A stretch of 64,000 bases of DNA from Norana najaformis (GCA_964023275.1 OZ029915.1:64501-128500); one strand, 5' to 3'. Numbered from the stretch's first letter, positions 1-14,900 are shown. The notes: generated from the sequence alone by a model not told the origin. Made by a program: numbers and translations.

Positions 1-600
1 TGCATGTCTTGCCATCCATCAGGTAGACCTTAACATAAGGAGCTGAAAACAAGACACAAGTCAAATACCTTGATTCAACTCCTCCTCTATTCCAGGACAC
101 AGCGAATATGTAGACTGGCCACTTGCTGCCTGACGCTGACATGCAAGAGGTGTGTGGGCAAGGTCTTGTGGATGACCAAGGATTCGGCAGACGTGGAAGT
201 GCTGCCATCAAGATAAAATCAAATGCATGCTACACCCCACTACTCTGAGTCCAGATCATGTCGTAGTTGCAAAATAGAAAATTCCAGGGCTTCAATTTAA
301 ACAGTCTCTTACGAACATACTGTTAATTCTGTCAGAAAATTTGCTGCTTAAAGATGAATCTGTGAGGAGTGCAAGGCATGTTTACCTGGCAGGCACTTGG
401 CTCCTGCTTTAGCCGTCAGTCCTCGTGCACGAATTACTTCGACCTCGAGTCGACCCTTTCTGTCTGCTATGCTCAGCTGAATCTCACCAAGACACGGTAG
501 ACCGAGAACCTGTCGACCAACCATCTGTGAAGGACCAAGACCTTCTATGAAGTCACCAAACTGTCCCTCAGGCTCATTGCGTACAGCCAAAGACAACCAC
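1..600 (-). CDS. RIM (RIMS1/2 orthologue): RIM exons 19-20: start of C2B domain, cut by the window edge
   Basis: Exon 386-600 encodes GDFIEGLGPSQMVGRQVLG and RKGRLEVEVIRARGLTAKAG; exon 1-42 encodes APYVKVYLMDGKTC. These match the vertebrate RIM C2B signature (FLDGLGPAQLVGRQTL, GQLEVEVIRARSL, APYVKVYL). C2B binds liprin-alpha and PI(4,5)P2. The domain continues past base 1. Confidence 0.95.
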
Positions 601-3600
601 CTGCAAACGAGGAAATGCCAACCAACATAACAGCCAGTGGCTCAAAGACCTTGGTTTTCTCATACAGGTGGTGCACTGTCAATTGATGCCTCATGGATCT
701 TTGGAATGGTGCTCTCGAGGTTTAACTTAGATTAGTTCTTGGAAGAATAATACATCAACCAGCAGATAAGAGATATTGACAATGAAAGGCGTCGTCATGG
801 TTTCGAAAATGGGGGAGCCACTGTTGGATGGATCATGAAGAAAGATTATGCTTTATGTTGGCAAATAATTCTTATTACGATTCTTCCTTTTGTTGCATGT
901 TGTGCGGTGTTCCTGGGTGGTTTATTGAGTCATTCCCTCACACATCTGTCTTGGCTTATAACCCTTTCAGAAAAATCAGGCACAAGTAATTTACCCTAAA
1001 GGTCAAAAGTGGAGGGGCAAAAGCACCAACGGCCCTCAACTTTTCGAGTTTTAAACACTTCAGATATCAGAACCAACAGCAGCAGTAAAAACAACTAACG
1101 GTTCGCTGCGGTAGAGTTGTGAGTCTTTTTTTCCAGGAGAGGAAGAAGAGAAGGATGGCCTAGAACTCCTTCGGAAGTGGATTTCATCTGACATTCCTTT
1201 ACCTTCTCTTGAATTGTCAGCAGCTGAATCAAATGAACTTCCCCGCTGACCTTTTCTCCCAGCTGCAATCAAGATTAAAAGCCATTTGCATCAATCATTT
1301 GCAAGTCAATCACCTGTAAAGCCGACAGTCAATCAACCAGTTACTCAATCAATTCGGCTCAGCCTCCATTCACCTTATTGTTTACTACCTACCTCTTCAT
1401 TAGGAAGAGAGACACCATTTACTAATGGAGCTGTTGTGCTGTTCTTTTCTGCTTTCCTGGCGTCTTAACATGACAAGGAGGCTGATTGAAAATGCAAGGC
1501 CAACAGCTGCAACATGCAGTTTGAGCCTAATCTAATCTGATCACTATCAGTGATTTAACTAATCAATGAATAAAGGGATGTTTAAGTAAGCAAACGATTT
1601 AAGATCAAAGTTTCAGTTTAAAGGGTTGATCTCCAGTGAATATGTTACATGATGAAGAGGGAGAGAAACTCACTCTGTAAGAATAAAACTAGCAATCAGA
1701 GAAAGATTCAAACACTTCTTTGGAATTGACAAAATAAATTAAAGTTTGTAAGTGACGTCAGATGACAGTTGTGAACAGATGAAGGATAGATAGCTTTGTG
1801 GCAGTGGCTTCTCATAAGCCACTGCCACAGAAATGAAGAAGAAGAAGAAAAAGAAGAGGTTGCATTTGGGAAGAGCGAGTGCACACGACAAAGGCCTGAC
1901 CATATGTGACTGGTGTCCTCGGACAGTTGCTGCTGCTGTTTTTCTTGTGGCCAAGGCTTCCAATGAGTGAGGCCACTCGGTGTCCGATGCTTGGCCGGCG
2001 CTTCTTGCGTCCTTCCGTGATACTGAATGAAAGCGCCGAGTCGGACATGGCTCCTGCATCACGTGTGTCGTCATCGTCGTCATTGGTGCCTGGCAACATC
2101 TCCATTGGACCATGACAAACTCTTTGCCTTGTTCCATTCCTTACATCAATCTGACTGTGCTTTCCAAATGGCCTCTCCACTCTGAAAATATACAGAGTTC
2201 CAACAGAATACCTGACGAGCATCGAGTTCCACTCTCAACTTAAAAACATTTGCTGCAAGTTATCAGACTAATGCAATGGATGACAGGAGATTGAAACGTA
2301 TCGGCCGTACTCTCGGCCACACTCTGACGATGACCTGCAACATCTTCCTGTTTACTCGGTTAGCAATGACTCATGTTGTGCAGTGAGCTTACATGGCTCT
2401 GCGTGAGCGTTGCTCCGACTGTGTGGAATGGATGCTGACCCTAGACACGGACATGTCACTCAGTTCAGAGGCATCGCTGTGGAACGCCTCATCTGCATCC
2501 GGACAAAACTTCTCTGCAATCAACAAGAACAGACTCATGCAGAAAGAAAAACCAGTTATGCACCTAACATACTTATCAGCAGTCCAATTGCCACAACTGG
2601 TCTGAATATTTACGATCTGATCCGAATATTTATTTGCTGGTATGAATATTTATTTGCTGGTATGAATATTAATGATTTGATTTTATGATCTGATTTGAAT
2701 ATTAATTAGAAGTTGATATGGCTTCTGATCTGATTTTTAAGGTCCACATTTACTAGAGTCATTATGGAGCATTCAGTTGAGCAACAGGTTGCAAGCTGGT
2801 ACTGGACATCCAGATCTGTTTCCCTTTCCGACTGGTCTATTACAAATTTCCAGCAACTCTTAGCACGGGCAAAGTGAAAAGTCTACCTTAGCACCTCACC
2901 TGTCCTACCATGGGTCCTATTTCCATCAAAGTCCGATCGTTCCCGTCTTGCGCTAACAGCATAGTAGGATGACGACTGTGATGCATTATGCAATAATCGT
3001 GGCAGTCTGTCTGCAGTGCCACAGCAACCATAACCAGATGCCCAATGCTCGGAGGATGTAGTGATTGACTGGCCGTAGATGGCATTCGTCTCCTTGCATC
3101 CAAAGTCTGAGGAATGGACTGAATCATAGCATCTGGGTCCAATTTCTCGGCTCTTATCATCCTTCTGATCTTGAGACCACGATCTTTGTATTGACCTAAG
3201 ATTTTCTGACCTGGAAAATGGTGGATAACGTCCAACTCTTTGAAAATCATACATGCGATCTGTGCTGTAACAGTCCGTCTTGTCTCGGCCCAGGTGACGA
3301 AATGCCATTGACTCAGATTCCAGGAAGCTGTTGGCGGCAATTCTGGTGCTGACATGGTCTGCTGAACTGATCGATCTGCTTCGTCGATCGCGCATTCTGA
3401 AGCCGTGCATGACCTCCGAGTCAGAAAGCGGAGGACCAACGTCCGGCTGCTTGAAATTCAATTTCAATTTGAGCATCTTTGCTCTTTCCTCCAGTTCCTG
3501 TGTCACTTTGAAATAAAGACACGACATTCCAATTAATACAATGGATGCAATTAATATTTCAATCCACTCGAAACATCTTACTTATTTAATAATTCACAAC

Positions 3601-6600
3601 ATGCGATAACAGGTCAGTAAAAACGCCACATGCAAACTAACAAGTTTCTGGTCAAAACCAATACAGTATCAATCTAAACAGAAAACTGCAACAGGTCCAC
3701 TCTAATAAAGCATCAGCATGGAATCAGTGGGGTTGAAATCTATCTACGTCATCATCATCTGTGGAGAGAGTAAAACAACTGAGAAGCAAACTGCAACCTA
3801 CAAAAAGACAGGCACTAATTCCTCATCAACAGCCTTCTTGCAATTTTAGTGACTTTTGTCATTTTGTCACTCTCAAGATTTAGATGTCTGCACATTTCAG
3901 TGGGGATGACATCCCTTTAACTGAGATTCACTGAAGCATTCACTTAGTTTTCATTTTCATTTCAGCAAATGAACTAAGAGTATGACAAGTGTACATCTTT
4001 TGTAAATTTCATTTTGGCTTTTCCTTAGTTTGCCTTTAACTACCATCAGTTCACAGAATGAGGTTGATGAAAAGATCGAAGTTGCAATACTGGCAGCGGG
4101 GTTGTCCTACCGTGGCTGATGTTGGACTGTGAGCGGTAGAGGGGAATCGCAGGCAACTGTCGCTTTCTAAGAGTCCCAACTGAACCGTAGACTGAAGCCG
4201 TTAAACCATGAAAATTTGGAAGATCTCTGTTAGACAATGACAATCACAATAATTCTGAACAGCAAATGAAACTCTTGGCTGTCAGACACAGTTACACTCT
4301 TCCACATTCCATATAGAATTCTTGGAAAGTTTTTCTTTACCAGCCACAAGAAAACATCTTTACTTCAAAGACTACATCCACTGGTCAAGAGTTTTGTTAA
4401 AGGCATATTTAGAAACAGCCAGAGAGATGTGGGGTTATTTCTGAGACATTTAAACCCAATTTGCAGTTGTGTAGTCAAAAGAGAAGAGAACCAAAGTGAG
4501 CTATTCACCCAAAGCTATTCTTCGACTCTAATTCAGGTCAACCCCAAAAGTCAGCTCTCTTGTCAGAAGCCCCTCTCAATGGGTACAAAGAAGTGCAAAC
4601 AAAACAACTTCTCTCTAACAGCTACTGCACAAGTAGTTTTCCTTAATATAATGTTGTTTGAAAACTACCATCAATGGCACACAGGATACACCAACATTTC
4701 AACCCCAAAAACATAGATGTTAAAGGCAAACATCTTATCAGTCTGTCAGCATGCAACCCTTGGTAGCTGAATGCCAAAGCAGAGAGATGAACCAAGGCAA
4801 AGGGAAATAGACACACAGCGTTTCACATAAGCGTACCGCCGATAGGCTGCATCAGATGTGTTCTTTATGACCTTGTGATGTCTTGTTGGAGAACAGGACT
4901 GTGACCTTGATGGCTGATCTGCTCCAAATGACCCCGAATGGCGTGACGATCTATCAGTTGCTTCCAGACGCTCTGCCGCAATGCCTTGGCGGTCAAACTC
5001 CATTTCTGAGACCTCGCTGTCACTGAGACGAGGCACAGGAGGACTCAGAGGAGACAAGCGACGATCCTTGGCAAGCAGATCTAATCTTTGACAGCCCTGA
5101 AACACAGACCAACAGGGTGGGGTGGGATGGGGTGGACCCCCTCAGTCAGTGGATTCCAGTTGATGCAGTTTCATCCTGACTCACTACCCAATCTCAGTGA
5201 TCCCTGTATAGCACTATATGGTAACAGAAGTCTTAAGATCAGAAATCACTGCTTTTTCAAATGGCTTATCCACTACAGGCTGTCTCTCTGTCTTAGTGGA
5301 TTGACCTTCTGGATATCGACCTGAATGCAGCTTGGCTTTGGTGTGCCACTGGCTGATGCCTTCTGCATTAGACACCGACGTGATAGAAGTCACTAATTAA
5401 TACTACTAGTCTACTATTACTACTAATACTACTAAAACTAACAGTAACACTAACAACAACAACAACAATAATAATAATAGCCATTCCAGAACAAAGCAAT
5501 CCCTAATTTCTGAAATCCTGAGGGATCATAAGTACCTCTGGTAAAAAAATATTAAATTTATTCAGATATTTGTATCTGAATACATACTGAAATATTTGTA
5601 CTGCACCTCCTAAGTACCTATCAAAGATTCACAGTAGTTTTACTAATATCAGTATATCATAACTCCAATACACATCTAAGGTGTTAGATGTTCTATTATC
5701 GACTTTAAAAGACACTAAGAGAAGTTTTTGTTGCAGAGAAATTTACATTAAAAAACAATTCTCAGCTTTCAGTAACACAGAACAACGATTACTACAGAGG
5801 TCTCTTGAAGGGCAGATAGAGCAACCCACGAGAGACGTTTTTACCAAGCAACACCACCCACTAAACAGTCCTTCGATAAACTAATCTGCCACTGAACTCT
5901 GACAAACGCCTATTAGTCTCAGCCCAACCAGACAATTACCTCCTCCCAAGAAGCCGTGATAATGTTGTTGCTAGTGTTGTCATCATGGTGATGCAGACGG
6001 TACCACTGAACCTTGTCCTGCTTGTCTGCTGTACGCAGCTCAACTGTCATCTAAGACAAAACAAAACAGACCTTCCTGAAGAAAAAAGTAAAGGATCCCA
6101 ATTCCCACAAATGAGACGTAGGGGAGGCACTAATTTCCTTTCTTTAGCACTTCAGCTGGCTAAGGATGAATCCCAATGCCCTGGACACAACTGCACGGTC
6201 AAACGCATTACCCATAGACTACACAAATGAAGACATAAAGGAAATCGTTAGTTGATTATACAGTTATCACTTTCTTGGTCACCTTTTGGCATCACTTGAG
6301 ATATCTGGCACACCATGCTGATTAGGATGGTCCAAAGATTTTTAAAGTTCAATGTTGGCACCAAAACGGTGCAGCCAACCTTTTAAAAACTACTGTGGGG
6401 AAAATAATATTTAGAGGTTGTGCAAGTTGATCACAGATTTCTGGGTATATCATATTATACGGCTTCAAGGCAAACAAATGTGACTTAGTTCACAAACACA
6501 TCAAAGAGATAAAGGGAAGAAGAGCAAGAGGAAGCGGAGCACAACAATAGCAAGTTTCAGTAACATCTGGTGCAGTCAGGGTATCAGTGTGCACACCAAC

Positions 6601-8883
6601 TCTACAGTGCTGGTTAAAACTTCCATCTCCGTTTTCTCTCTCTTACGACATGCTTCCTCAGACTCTGTCTTATTGGCTTTCGGTTTCATTTTCCATAGAA
6701 CAACAGCTTTGTCCTCTCCAGTCATGTAACCCTTTTGACCTTGTCTTGAGCCATTAGCAAAACCCAGTCTTTGGGAATCTTGATAAGGCTTTGAACATCT
6801 GGATCCGCTATCATATTTCTGTTAATAGAAATTCAACATCAATTAACAACTGAGTTATTCTTATGCTAGACTTTCCAGTCACCAAGAAGAAATAAGCAGA
6901 GATGGCTGAAAGACAGCAAAACAACATAACAGATGAAATTTCTAAGGGTCTGCACAACCTCTAATTAATCTCCAATTTACATCAAATTGCACTCAAATTC
7001 TTATTTTATATAGTGGACCCATTTGACACTTTCCAGTATTAAAAAACTGAAACTTCATTTTTTAGCATACTATACCCGGCACTCATGGACCACCATAATG
7101 CTGATGCTACATCAGCAGACAACAAAGCAAGAGGAAGCAAACTAAGCAGACGAAGGCGGATTGGAGCTCCCAGCTGATAGTCTCTTACCTCTCCGACATA
7201 CTCTCCACTTCCGATTCTGTCGTAGTCGTAGACCGTAATCTGGAGTAACTTTGTCCGAATATCTGACCGCTTCACTGGCGAATAAATGAAAGACTGGTTC
7301 CACTTAGGATCCAGAGTTCCAGCGACAGTTTTTGTTCTCTGTTTGCTCTTCTCACTTTCAATTACAAACTGATCCTGATCAGTATATATTTATTATATAT
7401 ATTATATATTTATTAACTGAGCAGAAGTTGTGCTCTGCTGACTCTGCTTAAACAACAGCAGCAGACACGACACAGATAAACAACAGAGGGAAGTTGGAAA
7501 TCATATCTAAGTGCTAAGTCTGTCAGTCGGTCCAGTTGAAAAATAAAGATGTGATAGTGATTAGTTTAATCAACATTCAGTCAACATTCAGTCAGAAAAG
7601 CCTTCTTTACCAAACCAAGTACAAGATGCAAAAACATTAGGCACTGTCTGCAACAGATCCATGATAAAAGACAACTGAATAAATGTACGTCCGTATGCAT
7701 GCATCAGGCTATTTACACAGTGCTTTCAAGAATCTCATAAAGACACTAAAGAACCTCAAAGCTTCAGTTGCCGAATGAAAGAAAAGCCAGATCAGACCAA
7801 GATGAAGTCTGTACCTTTATCAGAACCATCTTCGATCACTTAGTTCTTAGTCCTCGGCAGTGATTACCACCCTAGATGCCAACTGAACAACACTAGAGAC
7901 ACCAGATGCGACAGATGTTGAGACGGACCTACCTTCTGTCAGGCAGCAGGTAAAGCTTACAGTACGGATTGCGTGGCTGACCATTCTCTCGCGGACGCAA
8001 GTCGACTGCACTGACGACAGTCACGGTCAGCTGGCAGCTTGCCGACTCGTAGAACAGTTTAACCTGAAAGCAGAAGGGATTAGATCAGAGAAAGTTTAGG
8101 TTAAGTTTTCGATTATATCATAACAAAAGCAACTGGAAACATGAAGCCTTAGAATACAACTATGATGATTTAAGACAGGAACAAAACCCCATCTCGTCCG
8201 AGAACAGAGAATGCTTTGGCAGTGGTGAACCTTTTATCTTCGACTTTAACTCATTCTCAGCAGACTCATAGAAGAAGGCCCCACAAGAATGTCTCGATGA
8301 AAGGCTTCTGCTGCTGCTGCTGCTGTTGCTTTTGTTGTTCACAACAAAGATGATGATGAGAAATGAGCATCTGATTTATGCCAGAGCAACTCATACATAA
8401 TAAGCCCATTATGATTTATAAAGACAGCAAACTGATCAGCAGAAGACCCAACTGCTACTAAGACCCAACTGCTACTAAGACCATACTGCTACTGGTCTGA
8501 TTAGCTACCTCATTAAAGCGTATGTGCCTCTGTGCATGAGGATGCCAGTTTGCATACCAATAGTGGCTAAATTTAAGAGACTTGAATATTGGGCTAGCAA
8601 GGTCCATACACAGGGACATTAAATGGCATGGCACCCATCAAACGGGCAATGGTGGTGAAGGATCTCACCCAATTAATTCATTGCAAAATGAGCAGGGTCA
8701 AGGCCATACGGTCGCTATAGAAAAAAGTGTACATTTACATTTACTAAGACCATTCTGCAACTGCGTCTGTCCTGTTACTAAGTCCACTGCACAAATCAAC
8801 ACAGACCAAAAACAGAAGTTACATGCAGATGATCATCAGGATGACCAAAACACTCAAGCAGCACCAACTCAGAACATCACCAT

Positions 8884-8960
<77 letters not shown>

Positions 8961-11900
8961 CCTGTATCTGTCCACAGGTGGCCTGTGGTGGATGAACAGG
9001 AGCTGAAGAAGGAAGATGAGGAGGGTGGTGGATGGTGCCAGGCGAACTAGGAGACGTGACTGTGACGCTTGGCTTTCTCAGGCTGAGCAGAGACGACGGC
9101 TCAGCTGCCTCATCATAAACATCTGCACAAGACACACAAGTAGCACTCAGAACGAAAAATTCTAGACACCTGCTACTTATGTCCAAATGCACGCATACTT
9201 TGTCAAAGGGTCTCAAAAGGTGCTGTATAAATAGCCAGGCACATACACACACACATTTACAAACATACAGACAGACATATATACACACCTAGATTCATAC
9301 AATTATATATGCAAGCATGCAAACACATATATACAAAGCCAGCTGCATAAATTACATTAAACGAGGAATTCTAGATTTATACGATAACCAAATTCAATAG
9401 ACATTGATCTGACTAAACTGGAACGAAATAAATCTTACACGAGAGACAGAGAGATCAGATGACACTTCATTTAACTTAACTGTCCATAACAGGAGACCGG
9501 ATCAAATTCTCCAAACACCTTAATTAAATACTAATCACTTGAGAATCAAATTTAAAGAAAGTTTGTTTTTTCTTTCTCTCCGTCTCTGCTTCTCTTCACT
9601 GGTTAATTTCTCACTTCATTTAATCAATTCTAACCCTAACCAATTGACCGTCGACTGACTTATTGACTGAATCGTTGTTTTGCTCAACTGACTGACCCTC
9701 TGCTGCCTCATTTCTTCCCTTAATCATTTCTTCCAGTACGAACCTCTGACGCTCGAAGTGCACCGTTCAACGGAGCTGAACGGTCGCTGAACTACTAGCT
9801 CCACCTGGGGATCCATTTTCGACTCGAAAATGACGTCATAGACTTCATCAAAAGTCAGACCTCGTAGACAGCATCCATTCCATCGGACCACTTCATCACC
9901 TGCTCACAATTGAACGAACACAGAGTGAACAGCAGGCGGACAGAAACAGACTGACAGACAGACACTCACACATCCAGATGTGGACAAACTAATTGTCTTG
10001 GATACCTGCTGTCATGTTTGCGCATCAGGTGAAAACTCCTTGGCCCCAAAAGACCAATCCTCTAATCCTCTGAGGACCAATGTTGAACGAAGAATGCGAT
10101 AAACAAGCGTATACGTTACCTTATCTTGCCTTATCGTATGTTGCATTATAAAACGGGCAAACATAGATTTGAGAAGAGCCAATGTCATGATGTACATCAT
10201 AAGGTACACACCTGTCTAAGTAACTGTGTGTGTGCTTGTCTGTGTCTGTGCCAGTGTTTCTGTCTTGTGCTCTGTGTCTGATGAGACTGACCTGCGCGTA
10301 GGTGTCCCACTGTGTCTGCTATGCTGCCTCTCTTGACCTTCGTGATGAAAGCTCCCAAGGAGCCAAGTGGACTCATTTTGCCTCCAGTCACCTTCAGCCC
10401 TTTCAAGAAGAGGAAGAAGCAGCAGCCAGTCACAGACCAGAATTATTGCAGCACAACGTTTGTATAATTACTCTCACATCTCCTCAACATGCAAATGTGT
10501 CAGCAGGTAAGATGAACAACTGCATCAAGCCTAGCATTAAACACACGACTGTTGCATGAGCAGGACACGAATCTCACCAGCGTGAAAAATCCAACCCAAG
10601 TCGCATGCATGAACAGTACTAGGTTAATTAATAATGGTGCTTAATAAATGCAGAAATAATAATAATAATAATCTCCAATCAGTTTTTAATCCCTAGGGAT
10701 CATATGTACATCAGGGAAAAATAATAATAATAGTTTAACAAGACCTCACTGATCTGTAATACCAATTTCACAGTGTTTCCAGTTAACTGGAGGAAGAAGG
10801 CGATAATTCCAGTCACACACACGTTGAAGCAAATAATGCAAAGCCTTACCAAGGATTCCTCCTTTTCCCACCTGACTCTCTCCATCGACTGGTTTATGCA
10901 ATACCATGCGACCGATGAGCTTCTTTCTGTCGCGTGATGAACGCCACTCAGCTGGATGCTATTCAGTTCAGTTTCATCCATCCAAATAATTCCACAAATC
11001 ATGAAAAAGAAATAATGACAAACTACTAATACAGATAACAACACAACTGTCAAGCCCTACGAAAGCTTGTAGTATAACATTTTAGTCGTTGATTGACATC
11101 CATGTTTTGTGATTCCTGTTTGAGAAGAAGATGTTTAGTCAAAGTTATGTAAGTCAGCAGTCAACCTTCTATTGACATGTACAATTAGAAAGTCAGTGAT
11201 GTACACCAATAAATGCAGGTAATGCACATTTAGGTAAATCTGCATTTATCGTACCCATAATTGTAAACTCAAAATTTCTAAAGCACTACTAAGTGCAGGG
11301 CACCACCTTATTCATTTACAACCTCGTGTCAGGAGACATCTGAACTTTTACAAAACACTTGAATCATATACAGCATTGGTCACAGCAACGACTTTTTTTA
11401 TCAGCACAAAGATCGGCCGATAATCATAATAATTAATAATAGTTAGTAACTTTTCATGCGATGGTGTTTAATTAATGCACGAGGCATCAACCGATGGCAC
11501 ATCAAAGCCAAGCTGCAATCAGGTCAATATCCAGAAGGTCAGTCCACAGGACAGAGAGGCAGCCTACGGTGGATAAGCATTTGGAAGAAGGTAAGTTTGA
11601 AGTTGAGAGTGAAACGACAGAAGATAACCAGACTGTCCACTTTGGAGGCATACTGTTTTCAGCTGCACATGTGTAGAAGTATGTCACTGGCAAGCAAATG
11701 ATCAGACAGCTTATGTGCAGGACCCCATCTGCTGCTGTTTATGTAAGAAACCACACAGCAGACGTAGGCCTATGTTGCTCTCTTCCTTCTCAGGCAACCC
11801 AAACGACTGTCGCTGAAGCTTAAACTAACCAAAGACGCACATTTGCATTTGGCATGAGTCCCACACCAATTAAGTGACCAATCAATGCCGGTGGACACCT

Positions 11901-14900
11901 TCAACTAGAATAACGTAAAATGGTTCAAAGACACCAGCAGACAGGAAGTTCACAGCCCAAAGAACGCAGCCAAAGCCAGGGCCAAGATGCCATGATCAAT
12001 GCAACTTACTGGCACATCATACAGCTTGCTGCCATCTATTCTAATATAATGACTTCTACATCGCAGTTATCAGAAAGCACCAGGCATCAACTGATGTCGT
12101 TTCAAGTTAAGCTAGAGTCAAAAACTGAAGTGCAGTTGAAATCCAATGAGTCAGGAAAACCAAAAGTCAGGGTACAGCTGGTCAGCAAACTGAAACAGAT
12201 GAGTCTTAAGGGTTAGACCTGAATCACATTAAAGACCTAACAGAACTGGGCAGCAAATTTCTAAGTCTTGGACCAACCAGCCACCGGAGAGCCCAAAGTT
12301 AATTTGGAGCATGGTTCAAGTGCCCACTGTCATGTTGAATGCTTGTTGGCATGAGGAGCAAGCAAGGAGCAGAGACATGTCGGCTGATTTAAATCTAATA
12401 CCCTGCGAAGTGAACATCCGAAAACTCATACAACTAATAAGGCACTGAGGGTTCGGCCGCACATTTTACCTCAAGAAATTTGCTGATTTTTGCTGCCAGA
12501 ATCTCATCTTGCTTCCACTTTTCATCTCCAAATTGACTCAACTGCAGCTGCTGCTCTGAGCGACGTTGGCAGGTGGCAAATTTCAGATCTAGAAAAAACC
12601 AGCAAAACAAATTCCTGACTTGAAGTTAGGCTTGAATCTGAACCTTTTTACAGCATCTTCTGGAAACCTCTTGAAGGATTTCAGGACAAATAACTCACAC
12701 CAGACAGCCCCTCGCACAACGTCGTTTGGATTTTCTCAGCTGTAATCATTGATTGATGTAACAAATGACTACAAGTTCCTCAGATCTGATCACATTTGAT
12801 GCAGCTCTGGCTATCTACCAATCAATAACGTTTCACTGTAATTGAATAAAAGCGTTCTGAGGAATAATGTTGGATGAAAACACTTCTTCTCCGAGCAACT
12901 AGCATTTAACAAGTCTGAAATATGGACCTGAGTCACTCTGTCGGACAAGCGAAGTGCTGCAACTGGAAGCCATTGATTCCAAGAGTAACAGTCTAAAGTT
13001 GCCACTTCAATTCTCAACACAGATTTGCACATTGCCATAAACTGAAGCTGCAGTTCATGAAACAGCAAAACTAAATAATGCAAGTAAAGAATTTCGTAAT
13101 TAAGCAAATGAGTCGCATTCTGCTGCTGGCTCTGACCTTTCTCACTGATGCTTTCGCTCTCCACCTCCACCTCATCACAACTCGTTCCCTCTGGCGTCGT
13201 CTGAGTCCCGTCATCAGAACTGCTAGCAGACGACTGCCTCTTCTGTCGGTTCCTGTGTCGGGCATGCGACTTCTGCGGCCGGCCAGAGCAGTCCGACGGA
13301 TCCGAGTTGACAGAGTCCGTTCGCACAGATTCTGTCAGCTGCTGGCGACTGCCAAGAAAAGGAGAGCCAGTTCGCAGCTCAAGATGTTGCACGTTGTGAG
13401 CTTCAGTAAGACCTTCTCGTCCACTGTCATTTGGCAGAACAGCTGCTCTATGCAACAATGAAGCCTTTGAACGTTGACAAGCATACTTGTCACACATCTC
13501 CAGATGAGCTCCTCCTCCTCCTCTGCTTCCTCCTCTCATTAGTCGCTCTGGATGGCGCTCCATCGGAGGAGAATCCAAGATGGATATGCCACTGTCCTGC
13601 TGGCAAACGCCTCGTCCATTCCAAAGTCCAGCACCCAAGTCTTCGTCTGCTCTTCGGCCAACGTCAAAACTACTCCTTCGCGCCGGAGAACTCCGTTCTC
13701 CAACTGCAACAAAGCCGCCTCGAGAGTCTCTTCTTTGGCCTCTGTCTCCAGACGTGTTGCATGTTCTGTGTCGCCCTCTGGCGCCTGGAGGATGAAATGC
13801 TTCCAAGTCATTTGCATAGGTGGTGCCATCATCTCTGGAAACGAATCGGTCGGACCCCGCTGGTGTTGCATATGAGCCACGAACGCTGCAACATTTCCAT
13901 GGTTTTACAAGTCAACACTCCGAACCAGAGAAAGAAAGACACAACGCTATTCTTAATCTAACTAGTTCAAATTTCTTGAAGTCTCCAAGAGAAACTTAAA
14001 TCGGAATCAAACCAAGACTAACACATTACAGGATATTTTGCCTCACTTCAGAATTTAGGAGCAACCTACTTTTCAAAGAGATATTCAAGACAGTCGAATT
14101 TCACAAAAGACACTTGCCTGTCTAGTCCATCATGCGAATAAAAATCTTAAAAACTCAACAAAACTGGATCCTGATTTAGTGGTTAACTCCTGCTTAAGTA
14201 GTTCAAAAGTAGTTAACAACTCTTTTCCAAAAGGAGTTGAAACTAGAAGTTAAACTACAAACTCAATTTATAGATAAGTACTTTTTCAAACAACTTTTTT
14301 CCACAAGAGGGTCAAGATTTTGAAGAGTTTTTTCATTGCATACTGTTCCTGTCTCCAGGGTCTCAAAACTATTTTACTGTTACTGCTATTTAAGTTGTAT
14401 TTTCGGTCATGGATCAGTCAGCAGATTATGGATTAATAAAGTGACAACGTTTAATTGAAAATTTCATCACTGCTACAATGATGCAGCTAAAAAAGGGAAA
14501 ATGCAGACGAAACGCCTTATGTGCAAAATTGGTTACAGAAGTAGTTTTAAATGCAGTTATATACTTTTTCTCAGACTAGTTACTAATTACTAGTTAAAAT
14601 CATTCAAAGTAGTCAAAAACTAGTTGCAGTTAAACTACTTTAAAGTAGTTAGTGCCCACCACTGCTGATTTTAGAAAGTAACAGTATCTGAGTCCCAATC
14701 AGACAATGATTGGTACTCATATACTGAATCTGAAAAGAATCTGAGAAGACATCAGGTACCTACCTGGTAAAGAAAACCTCTCCCCAGGTTCAAAGTAAGT
14801 TACCTTCCCAAAGGAAAACGAATGCGCAGACTTCATCCCAAGAGGTTGAAATCTGCACATTCTGCTTTTCCAGAATCTTAGCCTCCACCTGATCGGCTCT

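Noticed and set aside
8869-9288. Minus-strand frame with a poly-methionine end
   Set aside because: It is RIM exon 10 read through its donor into the (ATG)n microsatellite; the plus-strand poly-isoleucine frame is the same repeat.
13078-13961. Several overlapping plus-strand frames over 100 codons
   Set aside because: They are antisense shadows of RIM exon 5, whose frame is fixed by the conserved TSCDEVEVESESISEKG motif.
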